A stretch of DNA of 16,691 nucleotides from Calditrichota bacterium (GTDB lineage: Bacteria > Zixibacteria > MSB-5A5 > GN15 > FEB-12): contig DAOWIC010000144.1 in the NCBI GenBank assembly GCA_030641085.1, positions 1 to 16,691 of the forward strand. Direction: 5' to 3'. Positions within the stretch are counted from its first letter, which is position 1, and the number at the start of each line of letters is the position of its first letter. The position numbers were made by a program, and so were the translations under genes. Below the pieces are notes generated by a model that saw nothing but the letters and a program-made list of their open reading frames with translations, had not been told where the DNA came from and ran no database searches. Positions 1 to 7,158 of this stretch are shown here, piece after piece.

Positions 1-394
1 ACAGCTTGGTCAGGCCGCACATCGGGCTGGGGTGTAGTGGGAAGAAATAGTCTAGTCCAAACAGGATGAACGCCACCAACAGGGCCGCGATCCGAATCCA
101 TCGGTTAATCCAGCCACCCAGCAGCAAAACCAGCCCGGCAATCGCCAGCAGTACAAACGCGATATATTTGTCGGTCAGAAGGAAATCCACCAGCCCCGGC
201 GGCACAGGCGCTTTTTCTTCCTGAACCTGCTCGGAGATGGCTTCCGCCGGATTTTCGTGCACGTGAGTCGCCGTATCAGGCTGGTTGAGAGTGGTATCGG
301 TCGGAACTTCGGAAAAAGCTGCCGAGAACGTCAACGAAAGAAGTATCAGGGCTGCAATCAATGGCAGCGAGATTCGAGCCGGGTACAGATTCAT
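1..394 (-). CDS. Membrane protein, 3' end cut by window; possible polyferredoxin-type protein
   Basis: The visible 131 residues start at an ATG (394-392). An in-frame TGA lies ten codons upstream with no other start between, so the start is well fixed, although no Shine-Dalgarno is visible. Residues 8-28 are hydrophobic and look like a signal peptide or anchor. A Pro/Glu/Thr-rich hydrophilic linker (about 29-68) follows, then two adjacent membrane helices (about 75-95 and 98-118). The last residues visible carry HPSPMCGLTK at 121-130. I recall this kind of Pro/Cys motif ahead of the ferredoxin clusters of NapH-like polyferredoxins, but the diagnostic cysteine motifs would lie outside the window, so this is a guess. 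It is divergent from the arsF-arsG-like pair, which would fit a membrane electron-transfer role. The reading frame is confident; the function is not. Confidence 0.72.
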   Translation of the reverse strand, partial: MNLYPARISLPLIAALILLSLTFSAAFSEVPTDTTLNQPDTATHVHENPAEAISEQVQEEKAPVPPGLVDFLLTDKYIAFVLLAIAGLVLLLGGWINRWIRIAALLVAFILFGLDYFFPLHPSPMCGLTKL

Positions 395-401
395 GCGGGC
401 A

Positions 402-428
402 AGATAACGTTGCCGACCGGCTTGTCAA
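402..428 (-). promoter_or_regulatory. Possible promoter of the divergent membrane protein gene
   Basis: On the minus strand a perfect TTGACA (428-423) is followed after 15 bases by TTATCT (407-402). The spacer is shorter than usual. If real, transcription would begin almost at the ATG (394), giving a nearly leaderless message, which agrees with the missing Shine-Dalgarno. Confidence 0.3.
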
Positions 429-517
429 TCAAAAAGCCGATTCCGACGCCCGCCTCTTCCCCCGCCGAAAACGGCAATCCGCTTGCGATATTCGGCAACT
501 CGCTTTAGTCTTCCCCG

Positions 518-523
518 TATAAT
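518..523 (+). promoter_or_regulatory. Possible -10 box for the arsF-arsG unit
   Basis: There is an exact TATAAT with no good -35 at 16-18 bases upstream. A start near 530 would leave a leader of about 60 bases before the arsF-like ATG at 592. It may need an activator, or it may be chance in an AT-rich patch. Confidence 0.3.
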
Positions 524-591
524 GATTATGGATTGCCGACGACATTGTGGCAAGCGTCCGCGAGATTCATTTATTGAAGGAACGTCCCCTG

Positions 592-1071
592 ATGAACACC
601 AAATCGATTATTACTATCTTATTGCTGATCTTTGTCGCGGTTAGCGTCGTCTATCTCGTGACCGGCAACAAACAGGCCGACACCGAAGCGAGCGTGACCG
701 AGACTGCTGTGGAACCATCCTCCACTCCGGAGAACCATCAGATTATCGCCTATTACTACCACGGCAACCGTCGCTGTAAGACCTGCCGGACAATTGAAGC
801 ATACGCCGCCGAGGCGATCCAGACCGGCTTTGCCGATGCCTTGGACGCCGGGCAAGTCGATTGGCAGGTTCTCAATTTCGAGGATTCCGCCAATGCCGGC
901 GCTGTCGAAGATTACGATCTTGTCTCCCAGTCGCTGATCATCGTCGAATGGCAGGATGGCGAGAAGCTGCGTTGGAAGAATCTCGAACGGGTCTGGAAAT
1001 TGGTCGGCGAGAAGAAAGCGTTCCTCGATTATGTTCAGCAGGAAGTGGCCGCCTATCTCGGTGAGACCTGA
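592..1071 (+). CDS. ArsF-like periplasmic CxxC protein (nitrophenyl compound nitroreductase subunit ArsF family)
   Basis: This is a 159-residue protein with one N-terminal membrane helix (about 5-24), a short polar linker, then a thioredoxin-like domain. The domain carries a redox motif CKTC at residues 62-65 within YYYHGNRRCKTCRTIE. I chose the ATG at 592 because GAAGGA (576-581) sits ten bases upstream; a longer reading from a GTG at 547 lacks this support. The overall pattern matches the ArsF family, known from the arsEFG cluster of Shewanella linked to reduction and export of nitro- or aminophenyl arsenicals. Its TGA overlaps the ATG of the ArsG-like gene by one base, so the two are translationally coupled. 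No arsE-like gene or ArsR-type regulator is visible. The pair could equally be a general periplasmic thiol-disulfide relay, with the permease supplying electrons. Family assignment is likely; the substrate is inference. Confidence 0.83.
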   Translation: MNTKSIITILLLIFVAVSVVYLVTGNKQADTEASVTETAVEPSSTPENHQIIAYYYHGNRRCKTCRTIEAYAAEAIQTGFADALDAGQVDWQVLNFEDSANAGAVEDYDLVSQSLIIVEWQDGEKLRWKNLERVWKLVGEKKAFLDYVQQEVAAYLGET

Positions 1072-1763
1072 TGGACGGTTTTCTGCTCGGTCTTGCCTCC
1101 GCCTTCTGGCTCGGCATTCTGACGTCAATAAGTCCCTGTCCGATGGCGACCAATGTCGCCGCCATCTCCTATATCGGCAGCAATGTAAAAGATAATCGCC
1201 GTGTCATGCTCTCCGGCCTGTTATACGCTTTAGGCCGGATCATCACCTATACTGTTCTCGGATTGCTTCTGGTTGCCAGCCTTCTTTCGGCGACGAGCAT
1301 CTCCTTCTTTTTGCAGCAAAACATGAACAAGCTGCTTGGACCGGTGCTGATTCTGGCCGGTATGTTTCTGCTGGAGTTGATCAATTTCAGTCTTCCCGGT
1401 CGCGGTATAAGCGACGGTTTCCAGAAGAAAGTCAGGTCGTGGGGTGTCTGGGGTGCGGGCCTAATGGGGATCCTGTTTGCCCTCTCGTTCTGTCCCGTAT
1501 CGGCGGCGCTCTTTTTTGGTAGCCTGATTCCGCTGGCGGTCGAAAACCAGTCGAGCGTTCTCTATCCGGCGGTCTATGGTTTCGGAACGGGGCTGCCGAT
1601 TGTGGTACTGGCTATAGTTCTCGCTTTCAGTGCTCGTTCGCTCAGCCGGATTTTCGAGCGTATTACCGATTTTGACCGATGGGCGCGCCGGGTCACCGGA
1701 TCGGTCTTTCTGCTGGTAGGAATTTACTTTTGCTTGAAATATATCTTTGGCCTGCTCGGGTAG
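1071..1763 (+). CDS. ArsG-like CcdA/DsbD-fold permease (aromatic arsenical efflux permease family)
   Basis: This 230-residue integral membrane protein has six predicted helices arranged as two three-helix halves, as in the CcdA / DsbD-beta family. Each half carries the signature proline-flanked cysteine: SPCPMA at C23 and SFCPVSA at C141. In CcdA-type proteins this pair moves reducing equivalents across the membrane. In ArsG it is associated with export of aromatic trivalent arsenicals. The start overlaps the arsF-like stop (TGATG), so expression is coupled. It ends 19 bases from the convergent mechanosensitive channel gene. The fold is confident. The arsenical role rests on the ArsF partner; thiol redox transfer to that partner is a serious alternative. 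Confidence 0.85.
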   Translation: MDGFLLGLASAFWLGILTSISPCPMATNVAAISYIGSNVKDNRRVMLSGLLYALGRIITYTVLGLLLVASLLSATSISFFLQQNMNKLLGPVLILAGMFLLELINFSLPGRGISDGFQKKVRSWGVWGAGLMGILFALSFCPVSAALFFGSLIPLAVENQSSVLYPAVYGFGTGLPIVVLAIVLAFSARSLSRIFERITDFDRWARRVTGSVFLLVGIYFCLKYIFGLLG

Positions 1764-1782
1764 CAGAGCAGATTCGCGTCGT

Positions 1783-3024
1783 TTATTCGCGCTTGCCGAC
1801 AAGCGCTCGAACATCGTTGCCGGACGGACTCTGGAACAGGCGCAAATCAAACAGAGGCACGACCGCGAACAGGTGATCGAATATATCCGCCTGAATCCCC
1901 TCATAGCGCGCCCAGTCCTGATCGTTGCTGAAGACATAGATCTCCAGTGGCTGGCCATGATCGCCGGGCGTCAAATACCGAATCAGGAATGTCATCCCCT
2001 GATGTACTTTCGGATGATTTCGCAAGTAAGCTGATGCGTAGGCTCGGAAAGTGCCCAGGTTGGTCATGTTGCGCCCGTTTACGAGTTCTGAGGTATCGAT
2101 CTGGTGTTCGACGTTGTAGAGGGTGATCTCCTCGCGGCGTGTCTTGATATAATCGGCGATGAGTTGGAACTTCTCGTACCTGTCCAGTATTTCAGCCGTG
2201 CAGAATTTCACGCTTGTCAGGTCGATATCAAGCGCCCGTTTGATTCGTCGACCGCCCGACTCGCTCATGCCGCGCCAGTTCTTGAACGAATCGGATATCA
2301 TCGAGTAAGACGGGATCGTCACGATCGTCTTATCCCAGTTCTGAACCTTGACCGTGTGCAGAGTAACATCGATCACGTCGCCGTCGGCGCCGAATTTGGG
2401 CATTTCAATCCAGTCGCCTATTTGAACCATGTCGTTCATTGATAACTGAATACTGGCCACCAGGCCAAGGATCGTGTCTTTGAAAACCAGCAGAAGCACT
2501 GCGGTCATGGCGCCGAAACCACTCAGCAGCATCCAGGGCGAGCGATTCATCAATACAGCCACCGCGACTATCACTATGAAAATCGACAGGACGATCTTAA
2601 CCACCTGTGCGTATCCTTTGATCGGTTTCTGGCGAGCGATCGGGTAAGTATTGTAGATATCGACAATGGCGTTGACGAACGAATCGAAAACTATCAGGCC
2701 CACAATGATCATATAGACCATCGACAGGCGCTGCAGAATACCCTGAAGAGGTCCGAAGAGATCGGCTGTAAAATAAATCACCAGCGCGGGCGCCAGATGC
2801 GAAAGCCGGGTGAAAACCTTGCGCTTCATCAGGGCGTCATCCCATTCTGTCCGGGTCTTCTTGACAAAATATGATATGCCCGTCAGAAGAAAACGTCGGG
2901 CGATATAATTGGAGGCCAGAGCAAGAATAAATACGGCCAGCCCGGTAGCCAGCCAGCCGACATTGGTCGCGGCCCCGTCAGTCATTCCCTGTTGAATCAG
3001 CCAGTCTCTGAATATACCAGTCAT
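1783..3024 (-). CDS. ybdG: YbdG-type mechanosensitive ion channel (miniconductance, MscS superfamily)
   Basis: The protein is 413 residues, close to the 415 of E. coli YbdG. About five membrane helices are visible near 22-42, 74-93, 98-120, 138-160 and 165-192. The last is the pore-lining, glycine/alanine-rich helix running into the cytoplasmic domain. The stretch from GDWIEMP (203-209) to KNWRGMSESGGRRIKRA (248-264) is characteristic of the YbdG branch rather than short MscS. It should open on membrane tension to release solutes under mild hypo-osmotic shock. The ATG at 3024 has a Shine-Dalgarno (CGAGGT, 3037-3032) seven bases away. The gene stands alone and is convergent with arsG. Confidence 0.93.
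   Translation of the reverse strand: MTGIFRDWLIQQGMTDGAATNVGWLATGLAVFILALASNYIARRFLLTGISYFVKKTRTEWDDALMKRKVFTRLSHLAPALVIYFTADLFGPLQGILQRLSMVYMIIVGLIVFDSFVNAIVDIYNTYPIARQKPIKGYAQVVKIVLSIFIVIVAVAVLMNRSPWMLLSGFGAMTAVLLLVFKDTILGLVASIQLSMNDMVQIGDWIEMPKFGADGDVIDVTLHTVKVQNWDKTIVTIPSYSMISDSFKNWRGMSESGGRRIKRALDIDLTSVKFCTAEILDRYEKFQLIADYIKTRREEITLYNVEHQIDTSELVNGRNMTNLGTFRAYASAYLRNHPKVHQGMTFLIRYLTPGDHGQPLEIYVFSNDQDWARYEGIQADIFDHLFAVVPLFDLRLFQSPSGNDVRALVGKRE
1789..1806. other. Perfect hairpin at the convergent gene end
   Basis: GCGCTTG (1789-1795) pairs with CAAGCGC (1800-1806) around a CCGA loop, inside the last codons of the channel gene. Neither side has a T run, so this is not a standard intrinsic terminator. 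It may still mark or protect 3' ends of the two converging transcripts. Confidence 0.35.
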
Positions 3025-3044
3025 ATGTCACACCTCGTTTTCTT

Positions 3045-3065
3045 ATCTGTATCAAGATTACAGAT
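3045..3065. promoter_or_regulatory. Inverted repeat upstream of the channel gene (operator candidate)
   Basis: ATCTGTA (3045-3051) and TACAGAT (3059-3065) form a perfect 7-base dyad with a 7-base spacer, 21 bases upstream of the ybdG-type ATG. A weak minus-strand -35 (TTGAAT, 3068-3063) overlaps it, so a bound protein could block transcription. It is a candidate only. Confidence 0.3.
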
Positions 3066-3133
3066 TCAAGTAGTCGAAGGTCGGGATGGAAATCAACTTA
3101 TTTTTTATCGTTGCTCCGACCGCGACAATCAGC

Positions 3134-3162
3134 TTGCGAACCTGTGTCGAGTATCATAGATT
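3134..3162 (+). promoter_or_regulatory. Possible promoter of the YedF-like gene
   Basis: TTGCGA (3134-3139), a 17-base spacer, then TAGATT (3157-3162). The start would be near 3169, leaving a leader of about 60 bases before the ATG at 3229. The match to the consensus is moderate. Confidence 0.35.
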
Positions 3163-3228
3163 CTCGGCAATGATTGATCCGCGAGATCGGATTGCTAGCC
3201 AGATGCAGTATCAAATCCGGGAGTTGTC

Positions 3229-3564
3229 ATGACCAGAGTAATTGTGGTTAACAGTGAGTTTTTCGGGTCCGGCAGCGACGAGTTGGGCAGGAAGCTGACG
3301 GGACCGTTCTTGAGAGAGCTGTGGGCGCAGGCGAGCAAGCCTGAAAAGATGGTCTTCTACAACTCCGCGGTGAAATTGCTTGCCGAAGGATCGCCCTGTC
3401 TTGATGCGCTCGACGGTCTTAGCCAGGCCGGCGTGGAGCTGTTGGCCTGCGGCACCTGCGTGACATTTTTCGATCTGAAAGAGAAAATGCGGATGGGTCG
3501 CATAAGCGATATGCAGGAGATCGCCTCACTGCTGGTCAATCCGGACGGCACCGTCACTATCTAA
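3229..3564 (+). CDS. yedF: DsrE-family protein, YedF C-terminal type (selenium metabolism-linked)
   Basis: The product is a 111-residue soluble protein made of a single DsrE/sulfur-carrier-like domain. Features typical of the C-terminal half of selenium metabolism protein YedF are NSEFFGSGSDELG near the start, a central cysteine in EGSPCLDAL (C57), and ACGTCVTF (C74, C77). Full YedF proteins are near 200 residues with an N-terminal TusA domain. Here that half is absent, and an intact start (ATG with CGGGAG five bases upstream) argues against simple 5' truncation. The family co-occurs with selenium-utilisation genes, but none lies in this window, so a general persulfide or redox role cannot be excluded. 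The gene is convergent, 18 bases from the next gene. Confidence 0.85.
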   Translation: MTRVIVVNSEFFGSGSDELGRKLTGPFLRELWAQASKPEKMVFYNSAVKLLAEGSPCLDALDGLSQAGVELLACGTCVTFFDLKEKMRMGRISDMQEIASLLVNPDGTVTI

Positions 3565-3582
3565 AAACAGCCCGATCGCCGG

Positions 3583-4170
3583 TCAAACGACCTCGCAAGC
3601 CGCCCGGCAAATCGATGACATCTTCGTGCGGAATCGCGCCCGGAGTTGATCGCTGTCCCCGGACAGTAGTTCTGCAATATAATGCTCAAAAGTTTCGAGT
3701 AGTTGCTGATGAAATCTTATCCGGTTCACCAGTAGCCCTTTGTTGTCGTCGGAGTATTTTACCAGCGGCATGCTGTCGCCGACGAGTATTTTCGAGCTTC
3801 CCCGCATTTCTGCCTGGTGCAGGATGCCGCACCGAATCTGCCGGTAGAACAACTCGGCTTTGCGAGTGTCGAAATGTTCACCAAAACCGAAACCGGTGAG
3901 AAAATTGACGAAAAACTCTTTCGACTTCCCGGCCGGAGTCCGATTGACTCCTTCCCTAAACTGCTGCAGCATTTCAATCAACAGGCAATCCAGCGCGACC
4001 ACCGCAAACCCTGCGTAGGCACACTTTTCAATCCTCGCTATCGGACCCAGAAAACGTTCGCGTATGCGGTCGGTAAAGATATCTACTGCCAGCCGCCACT
4101 CATCCTCGGCAGTAAAAGTCAGCCGCTTCCAGTCGCTGGAGGTGAACCGCGGTGAGATTCTCATGCTCAT
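3583..4170 (-). CDS. Uncharacterised protein with HEPN-like RX4H motif
   Basis: I do not recognise a named family. The 195-residue protein is soluble and appears mostly helical, with no signal peptide. A hydrophobic helix at about 53-71 ends in LIEMLQQFREG. A Gly/Phe-rich loop follows, then FYRQIRCGILHQAEMRG at 108-124. The R113-CGIL-H118 spacing fits the RX4-6H catalytic motif of HEPN ribonucleases, which are common in toxins and defence systems, and it sits in a helix as expected. No antitoxin-like partner is adjacent. The ATG at 4170 has GGGGAG (4184-4179) eight bases upstream; a second ATG two codons later is less well placed. The coding call is good. The HEPN link rests on the motif and helix pattern alone. 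Confidence 0.75.
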   Translation of the reverse strand: MSMRISPRFTSSDWKRLTFTAEDEWRLAVDIFTDRIRERFLGPIARIEKCAYAGFAVVALDCLLIEMLQQFREGVNRTPAGKSKEFFVNFLTGFGFGEHFDTRKAELFYRQIRCGILHQAEMRGSSKILVGDSMPLVKYSDDNKGLLVNRIRFHQQLLETFEHYIAELLSGDSDQLRARFRTKMSSICRAACEVV

Positions 4171-4211
4171 AATCGATACTCCCCTGATATGGCGATTTGC
4201 TCATTATCGGT

Positions 4212-4240
4212 AAGCTAACGAAGTTGGAACCGCCTGTCAA
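4212..4240 (-). promoter_or_regulatory. Possible promoter of the RX4H-motif protein gene
   Basis: Minus strand: perfect TTGACA (4240-4235), a 17-base spacer, then TAGCTT (4217-4212). The start would be near 4206, giving a leader of about 35 bases that contains the Shine-Dalgarno. The -35 is strong and the -10 weak. Confidence 0.4.
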
Positions 4241-4278
4241 TCTTGAGGCGGCCGGGAACACTAACAACAGTCTGGCGC

Positions 4279-4309
4279 TTGAACAGGATAAGCCTTATCT
4301 TGGCATAAT
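4279..4309 (+). promoter_or_regulatory. thrC promoter with a palindrome in the spacer
   Basis: TTGAAC (4279-4284) and CATAAT (4304-4309) are separated by 19 bases. Inside the spacer lies a perfect dyad, GATAAG-C-CTTATC (4287-4299), where a regulator could sit between the two polymerase contacts. The long spacer is typical of promoters that need a DNA-distorting regulator, but this is inference. Confidence 0.4.
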
Positions 4310-4340
4310 GACGTAAGAACGACTTCGAAAGGAGAAAGTC

Positions 4341-5528
4341 TTGGCCCATACCTCGAGCACCGCGACGGAACTGTATTGCCCGCGCTGTGAGGCACGCTAC
4401 AGCCTCGAGACAATCATCAACCTCTGTCGTTGCGGCACGCCTCTGCTGGTCGATTATGATTACGATACGGCCGCTGAAGACCTTGATCGACGCCTGCTTC
4501 TCGCGAGGGAGCCATCGATGTGGCGGTATCGGGAATTGCTGCCGGTACAGGATGATGCCAGTATCGTGACTCTCGCCGAGGGCGGCACTCCCTTGCTGAA
4601 ATCAGCCGGGCTGGAGACTGAACTGGGACTTTCGAACCTTTATTTCAAGGACGAGACTGTAAACCCGACCGGCTCCTTCAAAGCACGCGGACTGGCCATG
4701 GCGGTTTCGCGCGCCAAAGAGTTGGGTCTGCATAAGCTGATTATCCCCACCGCAGGCAACGCCGGATCGGCGCTGGCGGCGTATGCCGCCCGAGCCGGCA
4801 TAGACTGCCGGGTTATCATGCCTCGCGACGTACCGGTCGCGTTTCAGGCCGATTGCCGCGCTCACGGGGCCGAGATTGAACTGGTCGACGGGACGATCAA
4901 AAACTGCGGCGCAAGAGTCGGCGAGCTTGTGGCTACGGAGGACTGGTTCTCGGTGGCGACTCTGAAAGAACCGTACCGGATTGAAGGCAAGAAAACCATG
5001 GGCTACGAAATCGCTGAGCAGTTCGGCTATGACCTGCCAGAGGTCATTATCTACCCGACCGGTGGCGGCACCGGCTTGATCGGCATGTGGAAAGCATTTG
5101 CCGAGATGGACAAGATGGGTTGGCTTTCCGGCGCTAAACCTAAGATGGTCTCGGTGCAGTCGGCCGGATGTGCCCCGATGGTGCGAGCGTTCGAAAACGG
5201 CGATGAGACCGCCGAAGAATGGGAAAATCCATCCACGCTTGCGGCCGGATTGCGAGTACCGGGAGCAGTTGGCGATTTCCTCATCCTGAAAGCGGTTCGC
5301 GAAAGTGGCGGTACGGCAATCGCGGTCAGCGAGGATGACCTGATGAACGACACGATTGAGTTGGCCGCCAAAGAAGGGATATTCTCCGCCCCGGAGGGCG
5401 GCGCTACATTGTCTGCCCTGAAAAAGCTGCTGGCTAATGGCTTTATTGAGCCTGACGACCGGGTGGTTCTTTTTATTACCGGTACCGGTTATAAGTATCT
5501 CGATGTACTTGCCGAATGGACATCATAG
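4341..5528 (+). CDS. thrC: Threonine synthase (PLP-dependent)
   Basis: This 395-residue fold-type II PLP enzyme converts O-phospho-L-homoserine to threonine in the cytoplasm. The N-terminus has a zinc-ribbon-like set of cysteines (C13, C16, C29, C31; CPRC then CRCG), common in the archaeal and plant-type branch. NPTGSFKARG places the Schiff-base lysine at K114. TAGNAGSA (137-144) and GGGTG (241-245) form the substrate and phosphate-cup loops. TGTGYKYLD near the C-terminus is the usual end of the family. The start is TTG at 4341, chosen because AAAGGAG (4328-4334) lies six bases upstream and no ATG precedes the zinc ribbon. No other threonine-pathway gene is adjacent. A cysteate synthase or similar paralogue is possible but less likely. 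Confidence 0.93.
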   Translation: MAHTSSTATELYCPRCEARYSLETIINLCRCGTPLLVDYDYDTAAEDLDRRLLLAREPSMWRYRELLPVQDDASIVTLAEGGTPLLKSAGLETELGLSNLYFKDETVNPTGSFKARGLAMAVSRAKELGLHKLIIPTAGNAGSALAAYAARAGIDCRVIMPRDVPVAFQADCRAHGAEIELVDGTIKNCGARVGELVATEDWFSVATLKEPYRIEGKKTMGYEIAEQFGYDLPEVIIYPTGGGTGLIGMWKAFAEMDKMGWLSGAKPKMVSVQSAGCAPMVRAFENGDETAEEWENPSTLAAGLRVPGAVGDFLILKAVRESGGTAIAVSEDDLMNDTIELAAKEGIFSAPEGGATLSALKKLLANGFIEPDDRVVLFITGTGYKYLDVLAEWTS

Positions 5529-5646
5529 GAGAACGGTTTTCCGCCTTGCCGGGAGAAGATTTTTATTGAATGTCAGCGGCTTTGGCTGTTACTTAACGTA
5601 TAAACAATTCAGAGTCTGACTAAATCAGCTTTTAGGATTGAACGAT

Positions 5647-6618
5647 ATGAGCAAGAATTTTGCCTTAACTGGCGTGTCCGGCTACGTTGCCCCTCGGCAC
5701 TTGAAAGCGATAAAAGACACCGGAAACGAACTAATCGCAACTCTCGACCCGCACGATTCGGCCGGTGTTCTCGACAGTTACTTCGACAACGTCCGCTTCT
5801 TTACCGACTTCGAGAGATTTGACCGACACATTGAGAAACTACGCCGCGAGAATCATGACAAGAGCATTCACTATCTCAGCATCTGCTCGCCGAACTACCT
5901 TCATGACGCTCACGCCCGGTTCGCGCTTCGTGTCGGCGCGGACGCGATTTGTGAAAAGCCGCTGGTGCTGAATCCCTGGAATATCGACGCCCTGGCCGAG
6001 CTTGAGCAGGAATACGGGAAGAATATCTACACGATCCTGCAACTGCGGGTTCATCCTTCGCTTATAGCTCTTAAAAAGAAGCTCCTCAAAGAGAAGCCGA
6101 ACCGCAAAAAAGACATCCGCCTGACTTATATTACCACTCGCGGCGGCTGGTATCTCGTATCGTGGAAAGGCCAACTGGAGCAATCCGGCGGCCTCGCCAC
6201 CAATATCGGTATCCATTTCTTTGATTTGCTGATGTGGCTGTTCGGCAAGGTGCAGCACTCCGAAGTCCACTATGCCACCGAGCGCGCCATCGGCGGTTTC
6301 CTTGAGCTGGAAAACGCGCGAGTGCGATGGTTCCTGTCAATCGACAAAGCCGACCTTCCGACCGAGATCAGCGACAAGGGACAGAGGACCTTCCGTTCGA
6401 TTACTATGGATGATGAAGAGATTGAATTCTCAGGAGGCTTTACCGACCTTCACACTATCGTCTACCGTGAGACTCTTGCCGGAAGGGGTTTCGGGCTGGC
6501 CGACGCGCGGCCATCGATTGAACTCGTGCACGACCTGCGCCAGGCCCCGGTGATTGGGGTGAATGATAACACTCACCCGCTGCTGGCGAAAAAAGCGAAG
6601 AATCCGAAAACAGCCTGA
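5647..6618 (+). CDS. wbpB: UDP-GlcNAc-uronate 3-dehydrogenase (WbpB/WlbA type, Gfo/Idh/MocA family)
   Basis: The 323-residue NAD(H)-dependent oxidoreductase closely matches the WbpB/WlbA pattern from end to end. The Rossmann start is MSKNFALTGVSGYVAPRH (G9, G12), followed by SICSPNYLH (78-86), CEKPL with K104, NILQLR-like ILQLR (130-134), ATNIGIHFFD with H190, and SGGFTDLHT. The family oxidises the 3-position of UDP-N-acetylglucosaminuronic acid on the way to diacetamido-mannuronic acid in O-antigens and surface glycans. I place the start at ATG 5647, where AGGA (5634-5637) is nine bases upstream and the family N-terminus begins. A TTG at 5638 lies too close to that site. The usual aminotransferase and acetyltransferase partners (WbpE, WbpD) are not in the window. 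It lies 118 bases after thrC with no clear promoter between, so read-through is possible. Confidence 0.92.
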   Translation: MSKNFALTGVSGYVAPRHLKAIKDTGNELIATLDPHDSAGVLDSYFDNVRFFTDFERFDRHIEKLRRENHDKSIHYLSICSPNYLHDAHARFALRVGADAICEKPLVLNPWNIDALAELEQEYGKNIYTILQLRVHPSLIALKKKLLKEKPNRKKDIRLTYITTRGGWYLVSWKGQLEQSGGLATNIGIHFFDLLMWLFGKVQHSEVHYATERAIGGFLELENARVRWFLSIDKADLPTEISDKGQRTFRSITMDDEEIEFSGGFTDLHTIVYRETLAGRGFGLADARPSIELVHDLRQAPVIGVNDNTHPLLAKKAKNPKTA

Positions 6619-6633
6619 CCATCCGGGCAGATA

Positions 6634-7158
6634 TCAGATTGACACCAGGTGAGCTTTGCTCGTCGACCGCTGGTGCACAATCTTATCCACGATAGCGGCT
6701 CCCACTATGATCAGGCCGGCCCAGAGCAGAAGCGAAAAAGCGCTCGGCGACTGCGCATAAAGCTCCTGGAGAATTGTGAAGAAACGCGGCGGATGCCACG
6801 ATGGGTCCCAGGCAACGATAGCCTTTAGCGTCTGAGCGATTCTCTCTCCCCCGATCAAAAACCAGGCAGCTATCAGACACGAGGCAGCAACCCCGGTCCA
6901 GAGCCAGAAGAATGAGCGCTCGATTGAATCGGCCGGCGCCTCAAAAGCTTTGATTTTCGCCATAGTAGCGTCGGTGAATTTCTCGGAAAGGGCGAACTCG
7001 GTCTCGTCCCCCAGCGCGGAAAAGACCGCCTGATATTCACTGACCAGTTTCCGGCACTCCCTGCAAACGTCAAGATGGTCTGATACTTCACTCCCGCCCG
7101 GGCAACCGGCATCGAGATATGCCTGTACCTGTTTATCGCTAAGATGCTCTAGTGACAT
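6634..7158 (-). CDS. Membrane anti-sigma factor with zinc-finger (ZAS) domain
   Basis: The 174-residue protein has the zinc anti-sigma signature Hx3Cx2C (H28, C32, C35, in DHLDVCRECR) in its N-terminal cytoplasmic part. A helical linker and a membrane helix at about 83-104 follow. A short outside segment leads to a second hydrophobic stretch at about 140-160 and a basic C-terminus. It should hold the neighbouring ECF sigma factor at the membrane until a signal releases it. The ATG at 7158 has AGGAGG (7168-7163) four bases upstream, inside the end of the sigma gene. The two reading frames overlap by 10 bases, so translation is coupled and stoichiometry probably controlled. The second membrane helix is more than many ZAS proteins have. 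Confidence 0.88.
   Translation of the reverse strand: MSLEHLSDKQVQAYLDAGCPGGSEVSDHLDVCRECRKLVSEYQAVFSALGDETEFALSEKFTDATMAKIKAFEAPADSIERSFFWLWTGVAASCLIAAWFLIGGERIAQTLKAIVAWDPSWHPPRFFTILQELYAQSPSAFSLLLWAGLIIVGAAIVDKIVHQRSTSKAHLVSI

Noticed and set aside
257..508. An 83-codon plus-strand frame opposite the truncated membrane protein gene
   Set aside because: The minus strand gives a signal peptide and two membrane helices over the same bases; the plus frame is R-rich and featureless.
5529..5646. A separate promoter for the WbpB-type gene (TATAAA at 5599-5604)
   Set aside because: No -35 lies at a usable distance, so I could not support it over read-through from thrC.
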